Source of the DNA: Malaya genurostris
Taxonomy: Eukaryota > Arthropoda > Insecta > Diptera > Culicidae
Length of the DNA: 64,000 bases
Assembly (NCBI RefSeq): GCF_030247185.1
Contig: NC_080572.1
Span: forward strand, 8,201,007 to 8,265,006
Direction of reading: 5' to 3'
Positions 1 to 13,000 of the stretch are shown here, in pieces. The notes beneath the pieces are model-generated. The model was given only the letters and a program-made list of their open reading frames with translations. It did no database searches and had not been told where the DNA came from. Numbering within the stretch: the stretch's first letter is position 1; each line of letters opens with the position of its first letter. A program made the position numbers and the translations under genes.

Positions 1-3000
1 CGTGCCGGTAGCAATATAACGTAATAACAGCAACAAATACGGAAATTCCGCCGACAAACTATTTTTTCCAACGACTTACTAGGCTATGACTTTGAAATGA
101 AACCGACGAAAAGCGTTCCTTTGAACGTGGGTGGGTTCCTCTCGCTCGTCTCGCAGTACTCACTGTATTCTAGAAAAAACACATCATATCCCACGCCCAC
201 CATCTGTTTTCTTGCAACTCCGTCGTATTCCCGTGAAAATTAAGTACAAATATGAAGTATCTCAACTGTTCTCCGGTTTTCATCCTTCTAATAATTTTGT
301 AGCTGTCTTCAAAGGTTTGGTTAGCAATACCTCAAACTTACTTAATTTAAAAACCAAACCCACAACTAACAGATCCCTTGGACTGGGGGCGCCATCCGTT
401 CCCGCCGTTGATTCCCTGATATCACTGGATAGGTCTGTGTCCCCGCGCAGTGTTTCGCTTTCCCGTACCGATATGCGAACAATAGTTGTTTTTTTTTCTC
501 GTGACACAATCACTTCGTAGAACTCAATAACGAATGCTCGTTATACATCTGCCAGCTTCGTGCCGAGGCGTGACGACACTTTTTTCTTTCTGTGCCAAAC
601 ACACACGTTGTGACTCGTCCTCGATTTTCGTGTATCCTTTTTCTTGTTTTGCACTATTCTAGTTTCAGGCGATTTTTGATTTTCGAGGAGTTGACCTTTT
701 TCGGCCTTCCATCTCCCACCCCACCGTTCACTGCTGCTGCTGCATTGCTCAACACAATTTTTCCGAAAAACTGGGTGTGGGAAAAGCTTAGCCCAATGGC
801 ACTATACACTGCGGCAGAGGGATTTTCTTCCGCACGGACTGGATTCTTTCGTTTGCACTTCCCAGTCTGCTCACCATTCGCTACGATTTCGAACTTTTCT
901 ATTGTAATTTTCCTAGCGGTTCTAAAACACTGGGCAAGACGACGAAATGGTGGTGGGTAACAATCACCAACTCCAGGAGCTATAGCAGAAGTGACAGGAA
1001 AAAGAAAGGCGAATGAGGTCGCACGACTCTAACGAATCCTTTTCGGTTGGAAACTGCTAGCGAATTTGTAGCCGTCGGAAAGAGAGTAATTTTTTTTCAC
1101 AAAACACACACCCGAACAACAATCACCACGAATCACCCTGTCGATGGAACGGATTTATGGGTATTCGGAAATCACGGGCACACGACAGATCCTACCTATG
1201 TACTCCGGGTGAATGCAGTGAGCCAATTGACGGGTGGTCCGATAGATTCTACATTTCAGGGCTCTACCCTTCCTGTGCAACCAAACCTCTGTGCAGCACC
1301 GCATGGAGCACACGGGGATGATGGTGCGTCAAGTCGCTTCGGGAACCGACCACCGGAGGTCCTTTCGATAGTGAAACATGCGCACTCGCATCGACTGCCA
1401 CGGGTTTCTGACAGAGCTGTCAGCTGAGGTTTGACGTCAGACACAGGACTAGGCCTGGCGTGGCGTGGAGGGATGCTTAGGGCGCGTGTGCGGGAGAACC
1501 TTGCAGCCCCATTCGTCCGTCTCCCGGGTCAGGTATCGTATCCAGGTTGCACGGCAAACTGTCAAAGTGGTATGGTAATGACACTGAGGCTGAAGAGTGC
1601 ATGTTGTTTTGTGTGGTATGGTTTGGTGAGAATGAAAGCCCAAGACGACGACCGGAACGAGAATACGGGGGGTGGGGCGGCTTTCAAGTTGTTTGCTACC
1701 GGGACAACGATGCGGTCATTTCAGAGCCTATCAAAAAGAATGAAATGGGACTATTTTATGGCCGTTTTATGGCGAAAAAAAAACGATTCGGTTGATAATA
1801 CGCTGCTTCGGAGGGCTGACTGACAATGATGCGGATTGTTGTATACGTAAGAAACTTTGCTCATTTAAAAGCTTCTTAGGTTTTATGATCAGGTTAGGTG
1901 ATTAGCACCAAAAAATCAGAATAAGTTCGAACAGATATGTGGCCTTGTATTTGATTTTCAAATTAATGACTATAGCAATGTTTGTGGAAATTGAATTGAG
2001 ATTTTTGTTATGGTTGGTTCACAGCATCATACACTGGTCTTGCGAGTCAGTTGTCCTAAACATGAACACCGACTGGTAAGGAATCCTCTTTTTTAGTGTC
2101 AGTAGAGTTATTACAAAAAATATTGAATCAATTGACGCTCTTAGAGAACGAAACACATTTTTTAAAGATTGTGAATTGTGGATCTGTGTTTAGTATCTAA
2201 ACATAACAATTGTTTGCAATTTTCAACCTTTTAAAAAATAGGTACAGAATTCGCTCAAACTTTTCGCTTTTTTCGAGGGCCAAGTGTCATATACTAATCG
2301 ATTCAGCTCGACCAACTGAGCAAATGTCTGTTTATCCCAATAGTGGGAGTTTTAAACGTTGCATGATGAAGCGATTTTTGGAAGCAAAGTTAAACCAGAT
2401 TGTTGATGCTGTTGTATGCAATTGTTTCTAAGCAATGAAACCGGCGGCAATGGTTTTTAATTTCACTAGCAATGGATTTTTATCCGTGTATGCCTAACTA
2501 TTTTTGCTTCATGCCGTAACGGTTCAAAAGGACCTAGACTTGACATGAAAAAACTGAAAAAACATAAGTTGCCATTCCTCAAACAACACACACTCTGTTT
2601 TGGTTTAGTAGGCTTTGGCATCTTGCCATTGCGGAATAAAGGCCAGAGAGGTGGTAGCCAACCAGAATTGGAGAAGGGCAAACTAGTTATTTTAGAGAAA
2701 TGAGTGAACTAGAGTTCTCATTTAAAGCCAGGTTCCTCCAATTTTCAAAAAATCGATAAAAATCCGTGAATTGCCAGAAAATACTCATAGAAATGACATA
2801 GAATTAGTCCCGAGGGTCAACGCGACCGAGAAGTTGGTAGGAAAAAAGTGGGAACGGTGATCGCCCAGGTACGATTAGTCACGAATAATAACTTTGTTCG
2901 GTTTTTTCTCGAAACCACTTTTTTTCAACTGGGTGTCACTCGTATTCCAAAACTATTGCACGTATCAACATGAACCACACGACATTTTACTCGTTAGATG

Positions 3001-3226
3001 TCTTTCTATGGTCGGGACTACAATCAAAAATATTAATTGTTATTTAAAAAAAAGTTATTAACAATTATCAAAAGTGCAAACAAAGGGTCGAAAATCGAAA
3101 AATTGCCGCCATTTTGTTTTGAATGAGCATTTTTTAGCTCCGACAATTTCCATTTCGATACAGCATATGAAACTGTCTTCAAGAAATGATGACACCCGCT
3201 AACAAATCGAATGAGTTTGAGCAGCT
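1..3226. other. Anonymous DNA, no gene supported
   Basis: Only short open frames of 60-130 codons occur here. They show no recognisable domain, many begin at GTG, and none has convincing splice signals. The first 1.8 kb is somewhat richer in GC than the rest and could hold untranslated exons or regulatory DNA of a neighbouring gene, but nothing in the sequence proves this. From about 1.85 kb the sequence becomes AT-rich and resembles ordinary intergenic or intronic insect DNA. Confidence 0.5.
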
Positions 3227-4493
3227 GTTTTTGCCTTTCTCATATAGAAAAGTTATGCAATCACTTTGAAAACCAACTTTTGAACCGAGGCCCGGAGGGC
3301 CGAGTGTCATATACCATTCGACTCAGTTCGTCGAGTACGCAAAATGTCTGTGTGTATGTGTGTATGTAGCGTTTTTTTGCGCTAACTTTTCTCGGAGATG
3401 GCTGAACCGATTTTCACAAACTTAGATTCAAATGAAAGGTCTTGTGGAAAATTCCTGAATATTATTTGAATCCGACTTCTGGTTCCGGAATTATGGGGTA
3501 AAATGTGCAAAAAAATGTTAAAATAAAGCACTAACTTTTCTCAGAGATGGCTGAACCGATTTTCACAAACTTGGGTTCAAATGAAAGGTCTTGTAGTCCC
3601 ATACAAAATTCCTGAATATTGTTTGGATCGGACTACCGGTTCCGGAGTTATGGGGTTTCCGGAGAGTTTATTTATGCAAAACCATTCGTTCTCAAACTAG
3701 CGAAGTTAATTGGGACAACTTCAAAGTTTTAAATTTTTAGATTCATTGTTATTCGTAATATTGTTCTCCTCGCAAATGAATTCCAAAGAAAAAACGTTTT
3801 TGCCTTTCTCATATAGAAAATCTATGCAATTACTGTGAAAACCGACATTTCGACCGAGGCCCGGAATATAAATATATTTTTACAAGTGATGGCGAACGAG
3901 CTGCAAATTTTTTATTAAACCTAATGGTAATTTCATCTAGCTAGCAGATCTTGTACTGGATGAATATATATACCAACTCAGGGACTGCTGGCCCCTGGTG
4001 TCCGGTTCCGGAACTCACTTCGATTTCTCAAGAATGTTTAAACTGATTTTCACAAATCTTAATTCAAACTAAAGCTCTCCTTGTCTTAAAAGATACAGTG
4101 CAATTTGATCCAGATTCGACTTCCGCTTCCAAAAATATAGGGCAATGAGTGTCAAAATTTTCAAATCGTCATACAAAAAGACGATACAAACCCGGTACGC
4201 ATCGGTACGTGCTGGTACGAAAGAAGAAAACAGCACCGCCTTTGCGAACGAAGCACACAATGTGCTTTGTTGAATTTCGTATAGAGTTTGTGAAAATCGG
4301 TTCAGCCATCTCTGAGAAAAAGTAGTGCAAAAAAAGCATTACATGCAGACATACGCACACATACGCACATACAGACATTTTGTGTACTCGATGAACTGAG
4401 TCGAATGGTATACGACACTCGGCCATCCGGGTTTTGGTTCGAAAGTCGGTTTTCACAGTGATTGCATAACTTTTCTACATGAGAAAGGCAAAA
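3227..4493. repeat. Foldback repeat with GCCTTTCTC ends
   Basis: The left end begins TTTTTGCCTTTCTCATATAG and the right end carries the inverse sequence. The two arms (about 3227-3420 and 4298-4493) are inverted copies of roughly 190 bp. Each arm contains a TG/CA-rich stretch, a segment resembling ATACCATTCGACTCAGTTC and the phrase GAGATGGCTGAACCGATTTT. A third partial copy of the end lies at about 3801-3866 and the internal phrase recurs near 3540, so the element is composite. There is no transposase. Related pieces recur across the window (31.0, 43.7, 46.7, 49.6, 59.3-60.8, 61.2 and 62.3 kb), which marks a high-copy non-autonomous family. I do not recognise its name. Confidence 0.65.
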
Positions 4494-6374
4494 ATCAAAG
4501 ACAGGGTACAATATTCTGATGCGGAACTTGACCTTCTGTTTCAACAGACCTCTCAGCCGACTCGTAAGTGTACAGGACTGTTGCATGACCAGTGCTACCG
4601 ACACTAAAAATCCCTCGAAGTCAACACTGCTATCAAGTATTATTAATAGATTTTCCGATTCATTCCGAAACATTCCCGAATGGTCCCCTTTTGCACACTC
4701 TTCACCATCACATTTATCCGAATAAACTCAACACAGGAGCAAATTTGTTCGAAAATCTTCAAAACAACTCAATTCAATTTGGAAAGATGTATCACAATCC
4801 TTCACTTTACCACCGCTCAGTGCAGTAGATAACTGAACTACAAATACATGAGCTACATTCGTGCAATAATGAAACACCCTACCATCCCAGAAAGATCATC
4901 GTGACGGAATATATCAACTGATATGTGCATGCAAAGTGCAAAACTGCAAAAGGCTCGGATACTGTAGAATTCCATTCTCGCACTTTGATGATAAACGAAA
5001 CGACCAACCGCCCCCGACTATGTCTACAAAGTCAAAGCATGGCGAAAGCAGCACTTTGTAACTCGATGTTCAGTATTTGGGCGCCACAAAGAGCATAGAA
5101 TCATGGTGTTATTTCCAGCAAGTTTATCTTTGCAGCGAATCGAAATTTCACTAATTAGTACCTACACAGCTGGCGAAAGCTGCTTCTTTTGGAATGTGCA
5201 CATAGAAAGCGCAGTTTCTTTAGAAAAACACCCGCAACATTGTTGCGGTTTTCACAAATAATCAGTGAGTTCGTGCCTGAGTTCGGTCTCCGTTCGAGAT
5301 AATCTCTGCTGCTGGAATTGAATATGAGAGTAAGATTACCCAAGAATGAATGTGTTCCCACTCTAAGAGGATGATATATTTGAGCAACATGAAAGCTTAA
5401 TTATAAGATTATGACCAGCGCTTAGTGTGGCAATGACATGTGTAACAAAACTTTGCATCGGTCGGAGCTCGTGCACAGTCCGTGACGTGTAGCTTCGAGT
5501 TAGGACAACATGATTACAACAGTCGGATGCTAATGGAGATAATAGTAATGCTGTTAGGCTAGTGTCTAACTGACAGATGTTATGATTAAACTAAAGTTAC
5601 ATGTATATATAAACATATAACAAACGACATCGAAGATAAAACGACTAAATTTCCTAAAAGCCATGAAAACCGTCCGAAACATCGAGCAATTTTATCGTCT
5701 GTCTATTATCTAGTCACAAATCTAAATTATCAACTCTACTTCCAGTCGTTAAAAACCTAACATTCTCAATATTCGAAGAAATTCAACGAAATTGAAGTAA
5801 TGGAACAATTTTGACTCAGGAGTACTAAATCAGTTTTACAGTTCATATGTAAACATTCGAATTGGTTCAAGATAATAGACGAAAAGTAAACCAATCATGA
5901 TAACTGAAATATCAATTACACCATAAACATACATTCATTGTTTCCTCTTCCAGTTTTCATTTTCAGTACTTTAGAAATTTTACCGCACTGATCCCATTAG
6001 AAACGAAAATTCATGTTGATTTCGAAAATCCTAGCGTGTGAACCATTTCCCCGAATAGGTAATTTCTCCAAAAAAGTAATTTTCACTATCGGAACCGCTC
6101 AATGAACAGTCGTAGAGACGGTCTCTTGCCGTGTGGCATCCGGCGGAATTATTTTCTACCGAGAATTGATCCACTAGTTTCCTGTTCCATGTCGTAAAAG
6201 GTCACAAAAATAGGAACTTCGAAGTCAAGGTGTATTTACGTGTCAATGACTGAATGGCTGCAGAAGGTTAAACAATCCAGTCGTGAACGGAATATCTTGG
6301 GTTTTTCCTTTACTGTGTTAAGCGAAGCTCTGGCACAGTAGACGATTTCATTCTTCGTAACTCGTGGGATTCAA
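4494..6374. other. Anonymous AT-rich DNA
   Basis: I see no recognisable gene, RNA or repeat with clear ends in this stretch. The open frames are short and lack domains. Confidence 0.45.
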
Positions 6375-8333
6375 ATGATTAATGCATTTAAAAAATCCTT
6401 CCATGGTTCGCTTCCGTTACATGGAATGCAACATGTTTACCAGCGTGGAAAGTACACTACCACCCTGTTACATGATGTTGTGTACAGCATTGAAAAAGCT
6501 TTCTCACAAAAGCAATCTTACTTGGGAGTTTTCCTAGATATTGAAGGTGCCTTTGATAACGTGTCCTTCAATTCAATTCTGGAAGCAGCCCGTGGTCATG
6601 GCATACCTTCAAGTATCACAAATTGGATACACGCAATGCTTAGCAATAGACTTCTTTGTTCATCGCTTCGGCTAGAAGAACTTAGAAAGCTAAGTGTTTG
6701 TGGGAGTCCTCAAGGTGGTGTACTATCCCCACTTTTATGGAACTTAGTAGCTGATGGGTTGTTAAGGAAACTCAACAACCTTGGATTATATTGATGACAG
6801 GTATAAGCATTAACACTCTTTGATTTGATGCAGCAAGCCCTGCGATCTGTTGAGCAATGGTGTTGTCAGGTTGGATTATCTGTAAAACATCAATGGTGCT
6901 TTTCACTCATCGTAGGATAATCACGTCCGTTATAGTTCTTCGGTTCAGAGGTTACTGTGGTTGATCAAGTTGAATACGTCGGGGTTATTCTTGATTCAAA
7001 ACTGAATTGGTCTGCTTCAGGACTTCAGAATTAAAAGAGAAAGAAAATCATGGGGACTTAAACCCAGATACATTCATTGGATCTACACAACTATTGTTAG
7101 ACCAATTTTAGCATATGGATGTCTTGTATGGTGGCAGAAAGGAGAAGTTGCGATAAGTCAAAGTTAAATCATCATCATAATGTGTGAATGGGATTACGGA
7201 TGGTCCTAATGGCGATGACAGGAGCATTCACGACAACTCCTACTGCTGCTCTAGAGGCGCTACTGTGCATTAAACCACTACATGTGTTCCTAAAACAAGA
7301 AGCATTATCTTGTGCATACCGTCTTAAGGTTACAGGGCTTACAGGGTTACAGTAACCCTGTAGACTATGCTACTAGCCACACTCGCTTGTGGTCTCAAAT
7401 GGTTACGTGGGATGAGTATTTACTCACTCCTAGTGACCTAACTCTCACATGCAGTTTTCCTTTCAAAACATTCAATGTGAAAAAGTTTGCATGTGAGCTT
7501 GACAACTTGATGAACACATAGTTTGTTATACGGACGGTTCTCTGTTGAATGGTCGAGCTGGTGCTGGTGTCTACTGTAGTGAAAGGAGGCTAGAACAATC
7601 TCATTCACTTGGTGTTCCAAGCAGAAATCTACACGATTCTGTGTGGAATACAATCGGCACTTGAGCAGAGAATCTGTGGTAAACGAATTTATTTTGTTCC
7701 GACAGTCAGGCAGCTTTAAAAGTACTCATTACGAATGATTCACGGTCGATTCTAGTGATCGTATGTCGAACTCAAATTGAAGACCTCAGCATTTCAAATG
7801 CTGTTTACTTCTTATGGGTATCCGGCCATTCTGGTATTATTGGAAATGAATGGACTGATGAGTTGGCTAGAGCTGGTGCAACGAATGATTTCGTTGGTCC
7901 TGAACCAACTTTACCACTTTCAACTAGTTGGATAAAGCACAAGATTCGTTCTTGGGCTGCATCCAAACATGCCAGCTACTGGCGCAACTTGCAAACTTGC
8001 GCTGAGAAAAAAAGCATTTTAACAGATTTAAATCTGAAAATGTCAAAGTGTCTACTGCATTTTTCCACGCATCATTGCAGTATTCAGGTCAGAGCTCTAA
8101 CTGGACATTGCAAACTCAATTATCACATGGCTACTATTCAGCGTTCTGAGTATTATTCGTGTGATTTGCGTGAATGGGATTACGGTACTTCATGTCATCT
8201 GATATATATCGCATTGACGCAACTACGTATACGGATTCTTGGTTCTACATACATGGTTGAGTCTGTGTATGCAGAGCTAAAATTAAAGGATATTCTATCG
8301 TTTCTCACCCCCCACTCCTTACCACAGTTATAG
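6375..8333 (+). pseudogene. Decayed non-LTR retrotransposon ORF2 (RT + RNase H)
   Basis: This is a relic of a LOA/I-group non-LTR retrotransposon polymerase. The first open piece (6375-6794) has the reverse transcriptase signatures GVFLDIEGAFDNVSF and SPQGGVLSPLLWN. It stops just where the catalytic YADD segment should follow, so that motif is lost. Reading on in shifted frames gives a thumb-like segment near 6955-7015 (VDQVEYVGVILDSKLNW) and then IVRPILAYGCLVWW near 7090-7135. An RNase H domain follows, with YTDGS near 7530, SDSQAALKVL near 7700 and WVSGHSGIIGNEWTDELARAG in the last open piece (7755-8333). The C-terminus has a degenerate Cys/His region around TGHC and ends at 8333. The endonuclease domain is absent and several frameshifts and stops are present, so it cannot be active. 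The clade call (LOA, as in mosquito Lian-type elements) is an inference from the RT-RNase H arrangement and motif style. Confidence 0.85.
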
Positions 8334-8713
8334 GCAGTAGGATTCATCGTTCCTCCTGAAGTGAATGAATCCCTTCTGTATTGGTCTTAAATAGGTTTTA
8401 GTAGATTCTTCCGGGAATGCAGAATGGAGTCGCTTTTGTAAAATCTCTAGATTCTCTTGGGGTTTGAGGTTTTATTAACTGTGCATTTTGGCACCTGCAG
8501 ATCGTTCAACATCCTTTCGGGGATGCAGAATGATTTGTTTCTTTATGTGTTGTGCTGTTTTTTCACCTCACCCACTTCACAAGTCCCTTTCATGTTCCTT
8601 TTATCCTTCCCTTCCCATCATGAAATTGCTGAGAAGCTACGGCAAGGCACACATCTCCAAATAACTAGGGGAACGTGCCACTTGAGCCAATTAGTTCTAA
8701 TTCCTAATTCCTG
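8334..8713 (+). repeat. 3' UTR of the decayed non-LTR element
   Basis: This follows directly on the RNase H relic and ends near 8713. The stretch from TTCCGGGAATGCAGAATGG (8410) to the end is matched by a second copy at 40161-40578. That identifies it as the transcribed 3' tail of the same retrotransposon family. Confidence 0.65.
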
Positions 8714-8737
8714 CATACAAACCTGCCTTGTTTGTCC

Positions 8738-8841
8738 GTTTTATTTCTATTATCGAGGCTTTAACCTTGTGGTCATTCGCCTCTCGAACCAGAAAAATTT
8801 TCTGACCCTATGTGCAGGGCTAGGAATCGAACCCAAGACTA
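8738..8841 (-). mobile_element. tRNA-derived SINE fragment
   Basis: Read on the minus strand, a T-arm/B-box-like GGGTTCGATTCC (about 8825-8837) is followed by a body containing TTCGAGAGGCGAATGACC. The body ends in AGAAATAAAA. This layout is that of a tRNA-related SINE. The A box at the 5' side is not recognisable, so the copy is truncated or decayed. It sits just after the 3' UTR of the neighbouring retrotransposon relic. Confidence 0.5.
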
Positions 8842-9450
8842 TTTCCATTGTTTTATTTGCGACAGTATACGAATCAGAGCGATACACCCATTATTATTAG
8901 TATTAGTCGATTTGCGTCCGACTAACCGATAATTACCAAAAAATCTTAGTTCGGATAGTAAGAAATTATCCGTTTGATACACACTAATTCAAAGAATTGC
9001 GTTCATCTATATGATCCCTTCTTCAAAATAACTTATTCGATGAAATGTTTTTTTTTTTTGCGAAACGGTGAAATGATCCTGATCCGATCACGATTGGTCG
9101 AGAATGATTTTCTCGGATGAAGTCGTTGGTACGAGTGAAACGTTCCTGATTAGGAAATAGTGTCGATTTCTTTCAGCTCTTCGTCAGTCATCCGAGAAAA
9201 GTGAATATTCCGTGGCTTCATGAGAGTTTCTCAGAACGGGACTTTTTTTTAAATATTTTTTTTATTATTCAGGCCTTTTCGCGTACAAGCTTTACGTGGC
9301 CGATTGGCTTACATTTTTTTTACTTAAGAGTTGTTTTTTTTGCTATTGGATCTTGTTGTCACCCTTTTTCTAGGGTAAGATGAGCTTCCACTTCCATCTA
9401 ACGAGGATCGAGGGTCACTTTGTCCGTGGCTTATCTCATCATCCATTGCT
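8842..9450. other. Short anonymous spacer
   Basis: This is AT-rich DNA with homopolymer T runs near 9049 and 9241-9330. No gene or repeat boundary is evident. Confidence 0.4.
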
Positions 9451-10062
9451 TCATCGTCGGTGTGATTGTGTGACTTCCGTTTTCTTTTCGTTTTCTTTGT
9501 TGATCGTAGTCTTGGACTCGTTAAGAGTTACTGTAGATGCGCCTTGTTGTACATTGGTTGCAATTGCTGGTTGGTAGGAGGGTAAGTTGTTAACTGCAGC
9601 TGATGTACTTTGTTCTATAGGGGATACTGATGGTTTCGTTGAAGAGGATGCATCATTGTTGTTGGTGGCTGTCACATGTGTACTGAGGTTGATTGGGGTA
9701 GGTGTGAAGGAAGCACCGTTGTCCTTCGGTGTAGTTGTCTCCTTGTCCAGTTTATCACATGGTTTACCGTAGTGAACAGCTTTTTGGCAATATTGACATG
9801 TGGCCATTTGATTGTCATAGGTAACAAGTGCTTTGCACGGGATTCTTGTATCCTGACCGAAAGTCACATAAGAAGGTATAGGCCTCTTCAAGCGCATGCG
9901 TGGCAAACGTACGCCATTTAGAATACCGGGGAAAAAGTTCTTCCGTTTTTCTTTTTCGATAGAGAGAATCTCTCCGTATTGGGACATAGTTTTGCGAATA
10001 TAAGGATCAATGACGCTTGAGGGAAGATCATGCACACGCACTTCTATAGCACTATCTTTCAT
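9451..10062 (-). pseudogene. Gag-like ORF1 fragment of a non-LTR retrotransposon
   Basis: The 203-codon frame begins at an ATG (10060-10062). Its N-terminal half resembles the RRM-like part of insect retrotransposon ORF1 proteins, with VRVHDLPSSVIDP, then YGEILSI, then FFPGILNGVRLPRMRLKRPIPSYV. One CCHC zinc knuckle follows, CQYCQKAVHYGKPC (C-x2-C-x4-H-x4-C), at about residue 89. The last half is a Thr/Ser/Asn-rich tail. Upstream, the phrase DGKLRV continues the domain in another frame before a stop near 10070, so the 5' part is frameshifted away. ORF1 proteins of this kind bind the element's RNA. No matching ORF2 lies downstream on the minus strand. The neighbouring RT relic is on the opposite strand, so this is a separate insertion. 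Confidence 0.65.
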
Positions 10063-13000
10063 ATATCCTTCGGGCGATAAAAGTTCGGTTCAACGCGCAA
10101 CTTACCATCTACAAAACGCTCATTAGATCGGTTGCCGTAAGACCTGAACTACTCGTGCGAAGATAGTGTCGTCGTAGGATACCGATATTGAACTGAACAA
10201 CAAGATGGAGATTCGTATTGATGCCTTAAACCTACCTTGACAGTGAGGAATAGCCATTCATATGATTGAGCTGATAGCAAAGTAAACTGGAGATTTTTGA
10301 ATTTTGAATATGAATTTTTATAGTAATATTTTTTTTACTTTCACCTGAGTAAAAACATTGTCACATTGACTACGCTGTGTTTTTTTTCGCGATATGATTT
10401 AAAGATATCTCTGTGAATAATTTGCGCATTTTTTAGCATTTATGCAAAAACTACAGAAATTACTTCATTCATTGAAAACTTTCCCAAAAAATAACTCCCC
10501 CGGCGGACGACCATTGTAACATTCAAACCGGAGTTAAACATAAGCTATAATATTAATAACTAAAACAGTAGTGAGTGAGCTATTTAGAACTAAACTTTAG
10601 AATTTTCAAACCAAATTGTCACAACCTGTTTTTAAAATACATTTATTGCATTGATTTTGGAAAATTGACCATATTTGAATGATTTGTCGAGTATGCAATA
10701 GAAACATACTTACTGTAAGTTTTAGCAGAACATCATGATTTCCAATTTCTTCGTACATCATCTATTGGCATCTGCTACTCAAGTTTTTGTAGAACTTTGA
10801 AATACTGAAAGTCATCGAACTAATAGGTACTAAAATATCAACTTCAAAGACTGATCTACAGCGAAAGATGAGCCATTGCACCCAGCCCGTGGTGTGTGAT
10901 GAAAATTAACTAAACATTCAATTCAATCCGAATATTAGGAATACCGGATCTCAAAACTATCCACCGAGGACCACGGGGGAGATCCGTGCGGGGAGAATCA
11001 ACAATAGCGACACAAGAAACAATTTTCACTCCAGCAGCAACGGGATCTCTCTCACAGATAACCTAAAATGAACCCATATTTACAGGAACGTTCCTTGTAG
11101 TTTCATTTCCAGCCCCGAGTAAGCGAACGACTCCGATAGAAAGGAGAAGGGTAGAGCCATTGAAATGCAAAGTACAAATTAAACGCAGTGTAAACGGGAC
11201 TCGTTTGCCTCATTACTGTGTACCTACCGTATGGTGGTTGAATTAGAACCTAGGTTGTGTTAAGTTTCTTCACAGTAAATTATTTCTCAAAAGCTTACTA
11301 TGAATAGTCTGTACCCGGACCGGAGAGATCCCTGTTCCAGCAGTCCCGTCTGGGGTGTATCTGACGGCAAAGAAACGGGTACACCTCTGTAAGTTGGTCT
11401 AGTTTTCCGTTCAATCTCTATTCAACTAAAATGATAATAGAACATCACTGAGGAAATTGCTCACTCTTGGCGACGTTGGGGAGGTAACGGCTGGAAGGGT
11501 CCGTAAATTACAACTTATGTAGGGAAGTCAACCGTTGCAAGCATACGACATTTAGTGCCGGTTACAGATAAACTACCGCATCGAAACAGGATCTCGTGCA
11601 CTAGATGGAACATTTCTCTGTTCCTATTAATGAACTACCACCGGAGCAGCTGTAAAAGTCATCGCTAACGAAATAGTTTCACTTACTTCTTTGTTTTTGT
11701 TATTTTGTCATTATCACCAGGATCGGAAGGGCACAACAGAAGTACTCACCTGAAACGAAAAGAAAACAATGTAATGTAATCAAATAATTTATAGGAATTC
11801 GATAAATAATTTGATTAAATAATATTCAGAAGAAAATATAACTTGAAATATTTAACATAATTTTTGTCATTAACATAATTTCCGACACAAAGTTGGGCTG
11901 ATTTTTTATACAAATAATTCAGATTGATTCGGGTCGTTCACACGTTGTTAAAACCAAAATTATCAGTTTGAACTTGACCATTGGTCACCTTTTGGAAAAA
12001 TTTGTGAATAGGAAAAAAGCCATTTTGTCGGTTACGCCACTTCTACGATTATATCCTCGGAACTGTAAGTATCGGAAATTCGATCTTCTAACATGATCCA
12101 ATAACGAGCTTAGAACTGTTGAAATCATATCAGCCGTCTCTTGATCAGAGTATTAAAAAGGGGTTTTGTCGGTTGCGTCACTTATACCATTATACCTACC
12201 AAACCAAAAGTGACATCTCAGGATTAACTTTTAAACGGATCTATGTATGTGAAAATGGCTTCAGTCATTTGAAAATTCAGTGAAAAGAAAATTTGCATTT
12301 TTTTATTATTTCATTTATATCATTATATATTCAGTCATTTGATCTTTGAACATGATCCAAACCCCCAAAAATAACATTCAAAAGAATCCAAATTTTTCAA
12401 AATCGGCTTAGCCATCTCCGAGAAAATTATTAAATAGTACCAACGAAACCATTTGAAAATACCGTTCCCACTGGTTTTGAGGTTTGGTAGTCTGAATGTT
12501 AAGGAATGGAAAACGCAAAAGTCAGATGTTGGTGGCTGATTTCGTCCTTCAATATGCATCATGGGTGCCCCAAAACAATCTCTCTATATAACTTTAAATT
12601 TAAAACTTTCAATGACTTATGCTTTGACCATTCAGTTGTGTTTCAGGGAACTGTTTAGCTGCATGCTGACAACGATGATATTGAGTGTCTCCAGACAGTT
12701 AGCATAAAATACAATTTCAACTAAAAAATTGTATTTCATGTTGATCCGAGAGTCTTGGATTTTTTAGGATTGCCCCAAAACCTTCTACTGCAGTTGCAAG
12801 TCGTCCTCTACTACACTTAGGCTTGTGATCCGTGCAAAGCATAGTTTGCCGCTCACGGAAACATTTCGTTTTGCAATCACATTACTGGAAGAGGAAAATA
12901 AACAGTACTCTGACATCGCAAGTTAGGAGCTCGACATAAATATATTAACGATTTCTTGCTTTTGCTGTGTAGAAAATCTTTGATATTGAGCTTTATGCTT

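Noticed and set aside
11740..11765. Minus-strand exon ending at a CAG|GTGAGT donor
   Set aside because: The donor is good, but no open coding exon or convincing acceptor upstream on that strand could be identified.
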